From Halobaculum roseum (lineage in GTDB: Archaea > Halobacteriota > Halobacteria > Halobacteriales > Haloferacaceae), in contig NZ_CP082288.1 in NCBI RefSeq assembly GCF_019880245.1, positions 1-64,000 of the forward strand: a DNA stretch of 64,000 nucleotides, written 5' to 3'. The notes beneath the pieces were generated by a model that made no database searches, was not told where the DNA came from, and saw only the letters and a list, made by a program, of their open reading frames with translations. The position numbers and the translations under genes are program-made. This document shows, piece by piece, positions 34,151 to 42,285 of this stretch. Every line of letters begins with the position of its first letter. Positions within the stretch are counted from its first letter, which is position 1.

Positions 34151-35056
34151 TCACGACACGATTCCTTGGACGTAGATGTGTGCGTACGCGCTCGCCCACA
34201 CTATCGAGAGCAGTTCCCCGACACTCGACGAGATCACGCCCAACACGGGATGCACCAACGTCATCTCCGTTTCGAGCTGGGGGACAACTGTTGGCAAATA
34301 GAGGCTGAGCGCACTTCCGATCGCGATGACACCGACAAGCAAGAACTTCGTTCGGTAGTTCGTCGTGATTCGCCAGCTCACCCGAAGTGATTCGAGCGGG
34401 CCGTACTCACCGATGACACACGCCTCGGGCGCGAACCAGAACTTGAACAGGAGAAAGAGGATCGGTACGACGAACACGATCACACCGACCGCTGCCGCGA
34501 CAGGGAAACTGACCATCCCCACCGGGTTGATCGGGAGCGCGCCGACCAGAACGAGCAGCGGAAGCGACAGAAAGAACGGAATCGTCATCACCGAAAACAC
34601 TGTCAGAAGGATAACGCCAACCAATGCCGGTGTGCGGCCGATGCTTCGACGGAGTCCCTCGCGTATCGTGACGGAATCGCCGGTCAGTTCGCCCGCGACG
34701 ATCGTTCCCACGTAGGCGCGGAGCGAGATGACGAACGCGAAGGCAGTTACGGCCTCGATCATCCCGACCGCGGGCGTCGGGAGCAGCTCGATGGTGTCCG
34801 TCTCGAGAAGACGGTTGGCGAGGATGATCACGCCGGCGAAGGCGGGGATTGACGGATAGGACCGAAACAGGCGAACCGACCACACGAGCGCGTCGAGGAC
34901 GGTTCGATTGGTGGTGGTAGTCTCGATGTGGCGGCATTCGAGACACCCACAGCCATCGACATCATCCCGGGCCCTGATCGTCGGTGCTACGTCACCCGGG
35001 GTTGTGCCGTGGCCGATAGAAGCACTTCGGGTCGCTGAGTCGGTGGATTCGCTCAT
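34151..35056 (-). CDS. Multi-pass membrane protein (DUF7847-like), copy 1
   Basis: A 301-residue protein. Residues 1-55 are soluble and hold a CGCLECRH cluster that could bind a metal. Then follow about six hydrophobic helices (for example AFAGVIILANRLL, IEAVTAFAFVISLRAYVG, ALVGVILLTVFSVMTIPFFL). The pattern resembles the haloarchaeal DUF7847/glycerophosphodiester phosphodiesterase membrane-domain group. Its ATG overlaps the stop of the ArsR-type gene (TAATG), so they are co-translated. Confidence 0.75.
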   Translation of the reverse strand: MSESTDSATRSASIGHGTTPGDVAPTIRARDDVDGCGCLECRHIETTTTNRTVLDALVWSVRLFRSYPSIPAFAGVIILANRLLETDTIELLPTPAVGMIEAVTAFAFVISLRAYVGTIVAGELTGDSVTIREGLRRSIGRTPALVGVILLTVFSVMTIPFFLSLPLLVLVGALPINPVGMVSFPVAAAVGVIVFVVPILFLLFKFWFAPEACVIGEYGPLESLRVSWRITTNYRTKFLLVGVIAIGSALSLYLPTVVPQLETEMTLVHPVLGVISSSVGELLSIVWASAYAHIYVQGIVS

Positions 35057-35508
35057 TATTCGCCAGTAATGAACTGGGAGAGCGATTCGCCGGCCGCAAG
35101 CAGAATCGACGGTGGACCGAGAAGCGAGGCGAAGGCTTTGAACGCGCGTTTGAGACTCGGCCGATCCTCCTCGGTCCCGAGAAACAGGAGCGTCGGGTCT
35201 TCGGAAACGACGAAGACGCTCATCTCACGGCCTTTCTCCGAATAGCAGGTGTCGGTGACTTCGATCACGCCGGCCGATTCGAGGTTCTCCAAGTGGTAGT
35301 GGACGTTCTGCACGCTTTGGTCGAGTTGCTCGGCGATCCGCGACGGCGTCGCCGGCGTTTCGTTGAGCAGCCGAAAGATCTCGAAAGCGGTCTCGGAGGA
35401 CAACGCTTCGATCACGGCCCGAGTCTCGTCGTCGTCGAGACTCAGTACGGCTGGGGTATCGCTTCGTTCGACAGCGGCGTCCGTTTGCGTCGGGAAGGGT
35501 TGTGCCAT
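35056..35508 (-). CDS. ArsR-type winged-helix regulator
   Basis: A 150-residue protein with a winged HTH at about 25-95: DDETRAVIEALSSETAFEIF, then SRIAEQLDQSVQNVHYHLEN, ESAGVIEVTDTCYSEKGREM. The C-terminal FKAFASLLGPPSILLAAGESL is hydrophobic and may pack on or in the membrane. It is the first gene of a two-gene unit with the membrane protein. Such pairs are common in haloarchaea, where the regulator likely controls its own operon. Confidence 0.85.
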   Translation of the reverse strand: MAQPFPTQTDAAVERSDTPAVLSLDDDETRAVIEALSSETAFEIFRLLNETPATPSRIAEQLDQSVQNVHYHLENLESAGVIEVTDTCYSEKGREMSVFVVSEDPTLLFLGTEEDRPSLKRAFKAFASLLGPPSILLAAGESLSQFITGE

Positions 35509-35598
35509 GGGTGCGGGTAGCTTCTGTAGCAGTCGGTCACGGGGACCCGGTTCGATAGGGCCTGTTCGGACCTATCGTACGTAATTGTTGGTAGGTGT

Positions 35599-36417
35599 TT
35601 ATCGTGAATCCACGGCGGCTGGTGAGATCGCGATCAACCGCATGTAGTAGGCCGTGTAGACCGTATAGAAGTACGCGAAGCCGACCGCCGAGAAGGCGAT
35701 CCCGACCGGAAGCAGGACGGCGATCGGCAACCCGAGGTCGATCGGTAGAATCTCGGCAGATCCAGTGTCCATCATCGTCCATTCGAGGAGGTATTCGGGG
35801 ATGTAGAAGACGTTCAGGAGCCCGACCCATACCACCGAGAACCCGGCGACGCTTTTCAGGTTTGAACGGACGAGCCCGATGCTTCTGCGGAACGCGTCAG
35901 TGACGCTCTCGTTTTCGATGACGATCGCCGTGTCGTAGAACTGCACGAACATGATGACAACGAGGATCGACACCAACCAGAGGAGCAGCGAGCCGACGCT
36001 TGCGACGAACGCTGCCATCTCGTTGATCGCGGCGATCGCCATCGTTCCGATACCGAGGATGAACGTGATGACTCCGAGTGCGATAGCGGTTCCGAGGAAC
36101 AGGAGCACGAACAGCACAGTCGCGAGGAGCAGTCGGAGGTAGTGTGTCCGGGCTGCAGTGAAAAAGTGAGTGAGCGACGCGTTCGTTCCGTCTATCGCAG
36201 CTCGGGCAGTGCCGATGAATCCGCCGAGAACGAACGGGAAGACTATCAGCCAGGCGAGCGACACGCCTGCCGAGAGAAGCGGCGATTCGACCAGGCGATC
36301 GACGTACTGCAATTGGCTTCCGCCCCCGACGAGGAGCCCGGCGACGAGCAGGATCGGATTCGCGCGGAGGGCGGTGAGTCCGTCTTTGAATGCGGAGACT
36401 GTGACCATCGTATCCAC
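35599..36417 (-). CDS. Multi-pass membrane protein (DUF7847-like), copy 2
   Basis: A 272-residue protein with about six helices. Its plan matches the protein at 34151: SLAWLIVFPFVLGGFIGTAR and the stretch ESVTDAFRRSIGLVRSNLKS correspond to RAYVGTIVAGEL and PLESLRVSWRITTNYRTKFL in the other. It lacks the cysteine-rich head. The two proteins flank the ArsR-type gene and look like diverged paralogues. Confidence 0.75.
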   Translation of the reverse strand: MDTMVTVSAFKDGLTALRANPILLVAGLLVGGGSQLQYVDRLVESPLLSAGVSLAWLIVFPFVLGGFIGTARAAIDGTNASLTHFFTAARTHYLRLLLATVLFVLLFLGTAIALGVITFILGIGTMAIAAINEMAAFVASVGSLLLWLVSILVVIMFVQFYDTAIVIENESVTDAFRRSIGLVRSNLKSVAGFSVVWVGLLNVFYIPEYLLEWTMMDTGSAEILPIDLGLPIAVLLPVGIAFSAVGFAYFYTVYTAYYMRLIAISPAAVDSR

Positions 36418-36660
36418 TGAGTACGGCTGTCACATCTTAGCTCGAACGTAGTATCAAAACTAGATTTAACCGTCCTACGTCCTTCCACCGCTGTTTCGTG
36501 AGTACGACAGTACCGTAGAACTCGGATTTTAATTACCGGTGCCTGGTCAACCGTTCGATACGTTGGTTGTCACCACCAGGGATGGCTGCTAGTTTCGGGG
36601 GACACAGACAGCCACCGGGAAGTTCACTACGCTGGGCGTGGAACGGGCTTTTCATAGACG

Positions 36661-37095
36661 ATGACTTCCTCGAACCGCCTCGAGGATACGTACGTCGCGG
36701 CGCTGCAACACGATCTCGTGGATGTTCCCGCAGAGGCAACGCTGGTGGGAGTCGTTCGGCGACCGACCGGCTGGTTCCGAACGACGGTCGACGAGAACTA
36801 CCCGGCACTCGGTCCCCCGTCGGACCTCCTCGACGAGTTCAAACAGCGGCACGAGGACTTCAAGATGCAGGGAATGTGTGATGAAGGCGCGCATAATGCG
36901 GCCTGGGACGAGGTCGGATTCGAGGATCGGTACCGATCACATCTTACCGACGCCGAGGAGGCCCGAGAGGCAGTCGGTGGACTCACGGACCGATTGCAGG
37001 ACGGGGAACAGCTCGTCCTCGTCTGTTTCGAGAACACCGACCAGAAGCGGTGCCATCGAACGCTTCTCAAGGAACATCTCGCTACACGACTGTGA
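36661..37095 (+). CDS. DUF488-family protein
   Basis: A 144-residue soluble protein. VGVVRRPTGWFRTTVDENYP, the FEDRYRSHL segment and the closing LVLVCFENTDQKRCHRTLLK (cysteine, then C-H-R) are typical of DUF488 proteins, whose biochemical role is not established. A terminal CxH-type pair may bind metal or act catalytically. It is divergent from the second membrane protein gene across 243 bases. Confidence 0.82.
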   Translation: MTSSNRLEDTYVAALQHDLVDVPAEATLVGVVRRPTGWFRTTVDENYPALGPPSDLLDEFKQRHEDFKMQGMCDEGAHNAAWDEVGFEDRYRSHLTDAEEAREAVGGLTDRLQDGEQLVLVCFENTDQKRCHRTLLKEHLATRL

Positions 37096-37367
37096 GTCTA
37101 GCCTCCCAGTTACCAGATCGGGAAGGGATCGTTCGCAACTGACGTACGACTTCGCGAGCAGTCCTCTCTCGGTGCAGTGATATTCGCGGATCTCTTTTCG
37201 GTGTATTAGCGGTCAGTTCAACATCACCTCCACACAACAACCGCTTCCCCAGTCAACTGCAGTGTACAAAGCCATCCTCAAACGTGTCCGAATACGAGGA
37301 TTTCTCTAGAACAGATCGCCGACAACCTATCTTCCCTATTCTCAGTTCGCATTGTCAGGAACAGCGG

Positions 37368-37523
37368 TCACTGCCTCGCGCTGCGTGCTTCTCTGACACC
37401 GTTGCCGTCTCGAATGAGGTCTTCGCAGTTCGGACACACGCGAACCGTCTCCGACCCACTGGGCGCGAACACATCGACATACCGCTGCGTGACGAAGCCC
37501 TCACAGTTTCCACAGATCGGCAT
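37368..37523 (-). CDS. Small zinc-ribbon protein, 51 residues (DUF7563-like)
   Basis: The minus strand from ATG 37523 encodes MPICGNCEGFVTQRYVDVFA, then PSGSETVRVCPNCEDLIRDG and a short charged end, with TGA at 37370-37368. The two CxxC pairs (C4, C7 and C30, C33) form a zinc ribbon. An AT-rich element reading TATAAAATAA (minus strand, 37550-37541) sits about 23 bases before the ATG, which suits a leaderless promoter. The pattern matches a common haloarchaeal small-protein family of unknown function. Confidence 0.82.
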   Translation of the reverse strand: MPICGNCEGFVTQRYVDVFAPSGSETVRVCPNCEDLIRDGNGVREARSARQ

Positions 37524-37720
37524 GTTCGTACACTTGGTGGTTATTTTATAGCTCTTTTGTCGCCAGCTGGTATGGTGAACCCATTGACGCCGTCGAGGCG
37601 ACAGTTGACCGATCGCTCGAGGTTGTAGATTCCACGTGTTCGGACGGACATGGATGACCAGTCGGCGCGTTCCGAAACCACACCGGAGCCGACATACGAC
37701 TCCCGGACCGATACGGTTCC

Positions 37721-38644
37721 GTGACTGATGCCTCCGACACCCGCGGGTTCCGGCGCCTCTTCGGCGGGGACGATCTCACCTTCGGTGCGGGCTTCCCCCT
37801 GACGGACGCCCGCGAGTCGCGCCCCGCCGTCGACGAGGAGATGGCGCTGGCCGCACACGCCGAGTCGGTCGGCTTCGACGGCCTGTGGGCGCGGGACGTA
37901 CCGCTGTACTGGCCGCGCTTCGGCGACGCCGGCCAGACGTACGACACCTGGCCCTGGCTGAGCCACGTCGCGGCCCACACCGACGAGGTCGCGATCGGCA
38001 CCGCGAGCGTCGTCCTCCCGCTCCGGCACCCGATACACGTCGCCAAGAGCGCCGCGACCGTCGACCACCTCTCGGACGGGCGGCTGGTGATGGGCGTCGC
38101 TACCGGCGACCGCGACCCCGAGTTCCCGGCGTTCGGCGTCGACATCGACGAGCGCGGCGAGCAGTTCCGCGAGTCGATCGACCTACTTCGGACCGTCTGG
38201 CGCGACGAGTTCCCCGAGACCGACGGATCGTGGGGCGAACTCGACGGCGACCTCGACGTGGTGCCGAAGCCGGTCGGGGAGACGATCCCCCTGCTGCCGA
38301 CCGGGTTCGCCAGGCAGTCGATCGAGTGGATCGCCGACAACGGCGACGGCTGGTTCTTCTATCACCTCCCCGAGTCGACGCTGGAGTCGTACCTCGACGA
38401 CTGGCGCGACGCCGCCGGCGACACGCCGTACGCGATGGCCGTCCGAACCGAGCTCGCCGACGATCCGGAGGCCGACCCGGAACACCGCCATCTCGGCTAC
38501 CGCGCCGGCGCCGAGTGGTTCGTCGAGTACTTCCGGACGCTCGACGATATGGGCGTGGACCACGTGCTCGTCTCGCCGGCGGGCGGCGAAGATCCCGAGG
38601 CGTCGCTGACGCGGTTCGCCGAGACGGTTATCAACCAGGTGTGA
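37721..38644 (+). CDS. LLM-class flavin-dependent oxidoreductase
   Basis: A 307-residue luciferase-like monooxygenase of the TIGR03571 kind. The TIM-barrel signatures include TFGAGFPLTDARESRPAVDE, VGFDGLWARDVPLYWP, VAIGTASVVLPLRHPIHVAK and LSDGRLVMGVATGDRDPEF. It would use FMN or F420. The start is GTG at 37721. Its 3' end (ASLTRFAETVINQV) reappears in two eroded copies downstream at 40.3 and 41.8 kb, marking an ancestral tandem array or an insertion target. Confidence 0.9.
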   Translation: MTDASDTRGFRRLFGGDDLTFGAGFPLTDARESRPAVDEEMALAAHAESVGFDGLWARDVPLYWPRFGDAGQTYDTWPWLSHVAAHTDEVAIGTASVVLPLRHPIHVAKSAATVDHLSDGRLVMGVATGDRDPEFPAFGVDIDERGEQFRESIDLLRTVWRDEFPETDGSWGELDGDLDVVPKPVGETIPLLPTGFARQSIEWIADNGDGWFFYHLPESTLESYLDDWRDAAGDTPYAMAVRTELADDPEADPEHRHLGYRAGAEWFVEYFRTLDDMGVDHVLVSPAGGEDPEASLTRFAETVINQV

Positions 38645-38700
38645 CGCTGACCGGTCGAGTACATTGCAGAATTTCTACTTTGCAGAAATCGGTTTTACTG
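38600..38700 (+). repeat. Direct repeat copy A: 3' end and downstream flank of the LLM gene
   Basis: This segment and 40300-40399 are alike through the last 13 codons, the stop and about 55 further bases (shared words: GACGCGGTTCGCCGAGACGG, CGAGTAC, GCAGAATC-like, GTTTTAC). Likeness past the stop codon shows duplication of DNA and not only protein conservation. It also contains ATTTCT and AGAAAT as a small inverted repeat. Confidence 0.7.
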
Positions 38701-38925
38701 AACTGGCACAGGTGGGGAGACATCGATGTTGGCGAGTCACTGGATCGGGGGCGGCGGTAAGCAGGTCGTACTCTCGGAGACACGTACAGCCCGTCGCCCG
38801 ACGCCCAACCGATTCGACCGCGACGCCCGCGACGGAACTCGCATTTCCGGATCGCGGGGCGATACAGATCGGCTACGAACCCAATACTTCCGTATAACGA
38901 AACCATTCGGGGGCGAGCGACCGGT

Positions 38926-40053
38926 ATGGGTGCTTACGAGATTGGCGATTCAGCGTCAGGTCCCCACCGTCGAACCGTCCTGAGGGGACTGGCGGGGGCG
39001 GTAGGGGCGACCCTCGCGGGGAGCAACCCGACGGTGGGGCGGGCGGCGACGCCATCGGAGGGGACGGCGACGGTGTTGACACAGAACGTCTATCTCGGCC
39101 TCGACTTCTCGCGGCTGCTCGGCGCGCGTTCGTACAGGGAGCTTCGCCGTACAGTCGGGCGCTTCCTGTCCGAAGTCGAGGCCGCAGAGTATCGAGCACG
39201 GGCTGACGCCGTCAGCGCGGCGGTGGAAGCGACGGACGCCGACGTTGTCGCACTTCAAGAGGCGTCCCTGTTCAGGAAACAGGAGCCCGGCGACTTCGCG
39301 TCGGTGGGTGCAGAGAGCGCGGACACCCAGGTCGTCGACATCCTCGCGGAGGTGGAGCGGGCGCTGGAGGCGCGAGGGCTCCGATACGAACGCGCGGCGG
39401 TGACGACTACCTCGGACGCGGAACTCCCAGCCGAGACGGACGACGGGCCGGTCGACCTGCGCGTCACCGACAGAAACGCGCTCCTCGTGCGGGCCGGCGT
39501 CGCCGTCGACAACGTCGTCACGAACTCGTACGAGGCGGACCTGGCGCTGCCGGTTCCGGGAACCGATCAGGAGGTCGCGCTCCGTCGGGGGTACGCGCAG
39601 GTAGATGTCGCGACCGACGAAGTCGAATTCACCGCCGTCTCAACGCACCTCGAGTCAGTGTCGTCGTTTCTGCGCGTCGTGCAGGCGCGAGAGCTGATCG
39701 ACGACCTCCGGGGGACGAACCCCGTCGTCCTCTGTGGCGACCTCAACAGCGGCCCGGAGTACGAGCCGGCCGCCTACCAGGTGCTCACCGAACGCTTCAC
39801 CGACTCCTACGACCGGGTCAAACCCCGGTCGAAGGGGAACACGTGCTGTCAGTCGCCGGACCTCCGCAACGACCGGTCGCAGTTGAGTCGGCGGATCGAC
39901 GCCGTCCTCCGCCGTGGCGCTCTCCGGGCCACGGACGCCCGCCGGGTGAACCACAAGCGGAGCGACCGCCTGGAGGTCGACGGCGACGATGGGAGGGTCT
40001 CCGTGTGGCCCTCGGATCACGCCGGGGTCCTGGCGACGTTCGAGGCGACGTGA
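38926..40053 (+). CDS. Tat-exported endonuclease/exonuclease/phosphatase-fold protein
   Basis: A 375-residue protein with a twin-arginine signal (HRRTVLRGLAGAVGATLAG). The EEP motifs are complete and in order: TVLTQNVYLG (Asn), VVALQEASLF (Glu), FTAVSTHLES (His), VVLCGDLNSGPEY (Asp, Asn), LSRRIDAVLRRG (Asp) and VWPSDHAGVLATF (Ser-Asp-His). Such enzymes cut phosphodiester or phospholipid bonds with Mg. Export by Tat suggests DNA scavenging or lipid turnover outside the cell. It lies between the intact LLM gene and its first eroded copy. Confidence 0.88.
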   Translation: MGAYEIGDSASGPHRRTVLRGLAGAVGATLAGSNPTVGRAATPSEGTATVLTQNVYLGLDFSRLLGARSYRELRRTVGRFLSEVEAAEYRARADAVSAAVEATDADVVALQEASLFRKQEPGDFASVGAESADTQVVDILAEVERALEARGLRYERAAVTTTSDAELPAETDDGPVDLRVTDRNALLVRAGVAVDNVVTNSYEADLALPVPGTDQEVALRRGYAQVDVATDEVEFTAVSTHLESVSSFLRVVQARELIDDLRGTNPVVLCGDLNSGPEYEPAAYQVLTERFTDSYDRVKPRSKGNTCCQSPDLRNDRSQLSRRIDAVLRRGALRATDARRVNHKRSDRLEVDGDDGRVSVWPSDHAGVLATFEAT

Positions 40054-40149
40054 ACCCCGCAGAAGCGGTGAGGGGACGGACACCGATCACGTTGTCGCGC
40101 ACCGTCTGGGACTATCAACGAAATACGCGCTGGGCGCTGCCGGTGGCGC

Positions 40150-40345
40150 GTGACCGACTGGAGCGACCATCGCGGGTACGACCGTCTCTTCGGTGACGAC
40201 GATCTGACGTTCGGCGCGGGGTACCCGCTGACGGGGGGATAGAGAGGAGCGACCCGTCGTCGAGACCCTCGTCTCGCCGACGGACGGGGACGACCCAGGG
40301 GCGTCGCTGACGCGGTTCGCCGAGACGGCTATCGACCAGGTGTGA
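40150..40345 (+). pseudogene. Remnant of a second LLM oxidoreductase gene (copy B)
   Basis: From GTG 40150 the frame reads RGYDRLFGDDDLTFGAGYPL, matching RGFRRLFGGDDLTFGAGFPL of the intact gene, then meets TAG at 40240-40242. A few bases later the matching C-terminus appears (LVSPTDGDDPGASLTRF, then AETAIDQV and TGA at 40345). About 245 internal codons are missing. The start and end of one gene survive joined together, a clear internal deletion. Confidence 0.88.
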
Positions 40346-40399
40346 CGTTGACCCATCGAGTACTTTCCATAGTAATACTTAGGCAGAATCCGTTTTACG
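40300..40399 (+). repeat. Direct repeat copy B: matches 38600-38700
   Basis: It shares the LLM 3' end, the stop codon and downstream bases including CGAGTAC and GCAGAATCCGTTTTAC with copy A, with scattered differences. The MNT-HEPN pair begins just after it, so the repeat forms the left border of that cargo. Confidence 0.7.
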
Positions 40400-40405
40400 T
40401 ATAGT

Positions 40406-40437
40406 ATTTTTATAGTAGTGGTCCGTGATACGGCACA
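40406..40437 (+). promoter_or_regulatory. TATA-type promoter of the MNT-HEPN pair
   Basis: TTTTTATAG at 40406-40414 is centred about 27 bases before the ATG at 40437. The spacing fits a haloarchaeal TATA box driving a leaderless transcript and supports that ATG over the one at 40425. Confidence 0.65.
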
Positions 40438-41132
40438 TGAACCGTCAGACGGAGAGAACGGAACCCGCTGGAACCTCTATTTCGGTTTCGCTACCCCTTT
40501 CAGACCCGGATATATTCAAGCACAAAGCGACGAGCGATGTCCTTTTATTTTTAACTAACCATCGATTGAGTGATTTTTCGTTGCGGGAACTCGCGACGCA
40601 GATCGGTCATTCACACCAGTCCGTCCGTCGTGCAGTGAACGTTCTCAGTGCGAATGACTTGGTTGTCGAATCATCCGAAAGCAACCAGCGACTCGTACAG
40701 ATCAACAGACAGCGCCTGTCGATTCCCGAAGACCCGATCCTCAGGATCCCCCAATCGGAGTATCACCACCCCGTGAACACTGCGGTAACAAAACTCCGTG
40801 AGAATCTCAGCGATGTCGTCGGTATCATCCTGTACGGGAGTGTCGCCCGAGGGGATGCTGACCGGCGAAGCGATATCGACCTCTGGGTGCTTACTCGCTC
40901 CGGACGGGCCGAATGCCAACGAGAAGCGAACGCCGTCGCACGCGATCTCGAAGAGACCGCGTTCGATGGTGACCGATACGCCTTCGATATCGATGTCGAG
41001 GCCGTCCAAGCGATCCCGACCTACACCGAGGACATTCGGGAGATCGTCGTCTCGGGAATTCCGGTCTACAAGACGAGCGACTTCGAAACAGTCGAAACCC
41101 TCCTGTTGGAGGAGGGAACCGCCGATGAGTAG
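40437..41132 (+). CDS. MNT-type nucleotidyltransferase with N-terminal winged helix
   Basis: A 231-residue protein. Residues about 30-95 form a winged HTH (LLFLTNHRLSDFSLRELATQ, then HSHQSVRRAVNVL). The minimal nucleotidyltransferase motif GSVARGDADRRSDIDLWVL begins near residue 134, with the paired aspartates D146 and D148. In MNT-HEPN toxin-antitoxin systems the MNT partner modifies and silences the HEPN ribonuclease; the fused HTH could also regulate the operon. It overlaps the HEPN gene by eight bases. Base composition is less GC-rich than its neighbours, suggesting transfer. Confidence 0.88.
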   Translation: MNRQTERTEPAGTSISVSLPLSDPDIFKHKATSDVLLFLTNHRLSDFSLRELATQIGHSHQSVRRAVNVLSANDLVVESSESNQRLVQINRQRLSIPEDPILRIPQSEYHHPVNTAVTKLRENLSDVVGIILYGSVARGDADRRSDIDLWVLTRSGRAECQREANAVARDLEETAFDGDRYAFDIDVEAVQAIPTYTEDIREIVVSGIPVYKTSDFETVETLLLEEGTADE

Positions 41133-41634
41133 CGGCTCCGATCCGACTGCCGTGATCGCGGCACTCGACCGCGCACAGGACGCCTTCGAGATGGTCGGAC
41201 GCGGTCGGACGGAGTTCGAAGACGGGATCCGTGCCGATGAAGACTGGAAGACACAACTGACGAAAGCATGTCGCCTCCTCGCGGTCGTTGATACGCTCCA
41301 GTCACAGAATGGGTACTACACAGCCGTCATCGAGGTCTGTTTTGGCACTATCGAACGATCGATCGAGGCGTATGCGCTCTCGATGACGAACGATACGCTC
41401 CAAGCGTTCCAGGACCACCAATTCAGCTACGAGCGTGCCCACCAGATCGGGCTCTTCGAGAAGGAGACTGCCGAGGAAATGAAGAACCTCTACAGCGAGA
41501 ACCGGACTGAGAGTTACTACGGCGGCGGGCGTCCGACCGAAGAACAGGCCGAGGCAATGACCGAACTCGCGATCGCCGTCCATCAGTTCGCTGTGAGTCA
41601 GATCCGGGAAGGTGGCGTCTGTCTGTGTGACTGA
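41125..41634 (+). CDS. HEPN-domain protein, probable toxin partner
   Basis: A 169-residue, mostly helical protein starting at ATG 41125 inside the end of the MNT gene. Helices include ACRLLAVVDTLQSQNGYYTA and EVCFGTIERSIEAYALSM. The family position of the RNase motif reads ENRTESYYGGG (R127, Y131, Y132), that is R-x3-YY and not R-x4-6-H. The protein ends GGVCLCD. Genetic coupling strongly supports an MNT-HEPN pair; whether it is an active RNase is open because of the missing histidine. Confidence 0.82.
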   Translation: MSSGSDPTAVIAALDRAQDAFEMVGRGRTEFEDGIRADEDWKTQLTKACRLLAVVDTLQSQNGYYTAVIEVCFGTIERSIEAYALSMTNDTLQAFQDHQFSYERAHQIGLFEKETAEEMKNLYSENRTESYYGGGRPTEEQAEAMTELAIAVHQFAVSQIREGGVCLCD

Positions 41635-41796
41635 CTACATCGCACTCCGATACTGATCCGAACACGAGCATGTCGCAAACTGGTACTCGCGATCATCGGC
41701 GCACCGCTCCCGCGTACTTTGACTGTAGTTGCGACGGCCGCCAGCGTGTAGTTCTCGCGTCTGAAGCGTGACGGAGCCGTGATCCAAACGGACAGA

Positions 41797-41882
41797 GACC
41801 ACGTGCTGTTTCGCCGGTGAACGACGACAACCCCGAACCGCCGCTGACGCGGTTCGCCGAGACGGTGATCGATCGGGTGTGA
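41797..41882 (+). pseudogene. 3' remnant of a third LLM oxidoreductase gene (copy C)
   Basis: GACCACGTGCTG at about 41797 matches the intact gene's GACCACGTGCTC, and the next bases run on to PPLTRFAETVIDRV with TGA at 41880-41882, against ASLTRFAETVINQV in the intact gene. Only about 28 codons remain. It closes the MNT-HEPN cargo on the right. Confidence 0.8.
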
Positions 41883-41945
41883 CCGGAGCGATGCCGGGCC
41901 TGTCGGTTCCTGATGATTAATTAGGTGTGACCCGCATCGGGAGGC

Positions 41946-42173
41946 ATGGACATCGACACGGAGGAGCTACTCACGTCGCTGACCAAGCGCGAGGACAACG
42001 CGGCGATCAAGTCCTACCAGAACACCGTCGCGGTCGCGTGTCCCGCGTGCGAGAAACCGTTCGACGACCTCGTCGTCTGCAAGCAGAACCCCACGAGCCT
42101 GGACCTCTCGAAGCAGTTGGACCTGTGCGTCGGCGTCGACGACGGACAGGCGTACATCTTCACGCACAGCTAG
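41946..42173 (+). CDS. Small CxxC protein (DUF7385-like)
   Basis: A 75-residue protein: DIDTEELLTSLTKREDNAAI, then VACPACEKPFDDLVVCKQ. The CPAC pair plus a third cysteine suggests metal binding. The end (DLCVGVDDGQAYIFTHS) is a small beta hairpin. It resembles a conserved small haloarchaeal family of unknown function. The ATG lies shortly after an AT-rich GATTAATTAGG element near 41911-41921, about 30 bases upstream. Confidence 0.78.
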   Translation: MDIDTEELLTSLTKREDNAAIKSYQNTVAVACPACEKPFDDLVVCKQNPTSLDLSKQLDLCVGVDDGQAYIFTHS

Positions 42174-42285
42174 CCGCCCACCCACGTCGAACAAGCCTGA
42201 CCCTGCCGACGGCAGATCGGCACACTCGATCGGAACGTCCGATCGACACCGCGACGGTTATGGCCCGCTGGCGTCACCCATCGCT

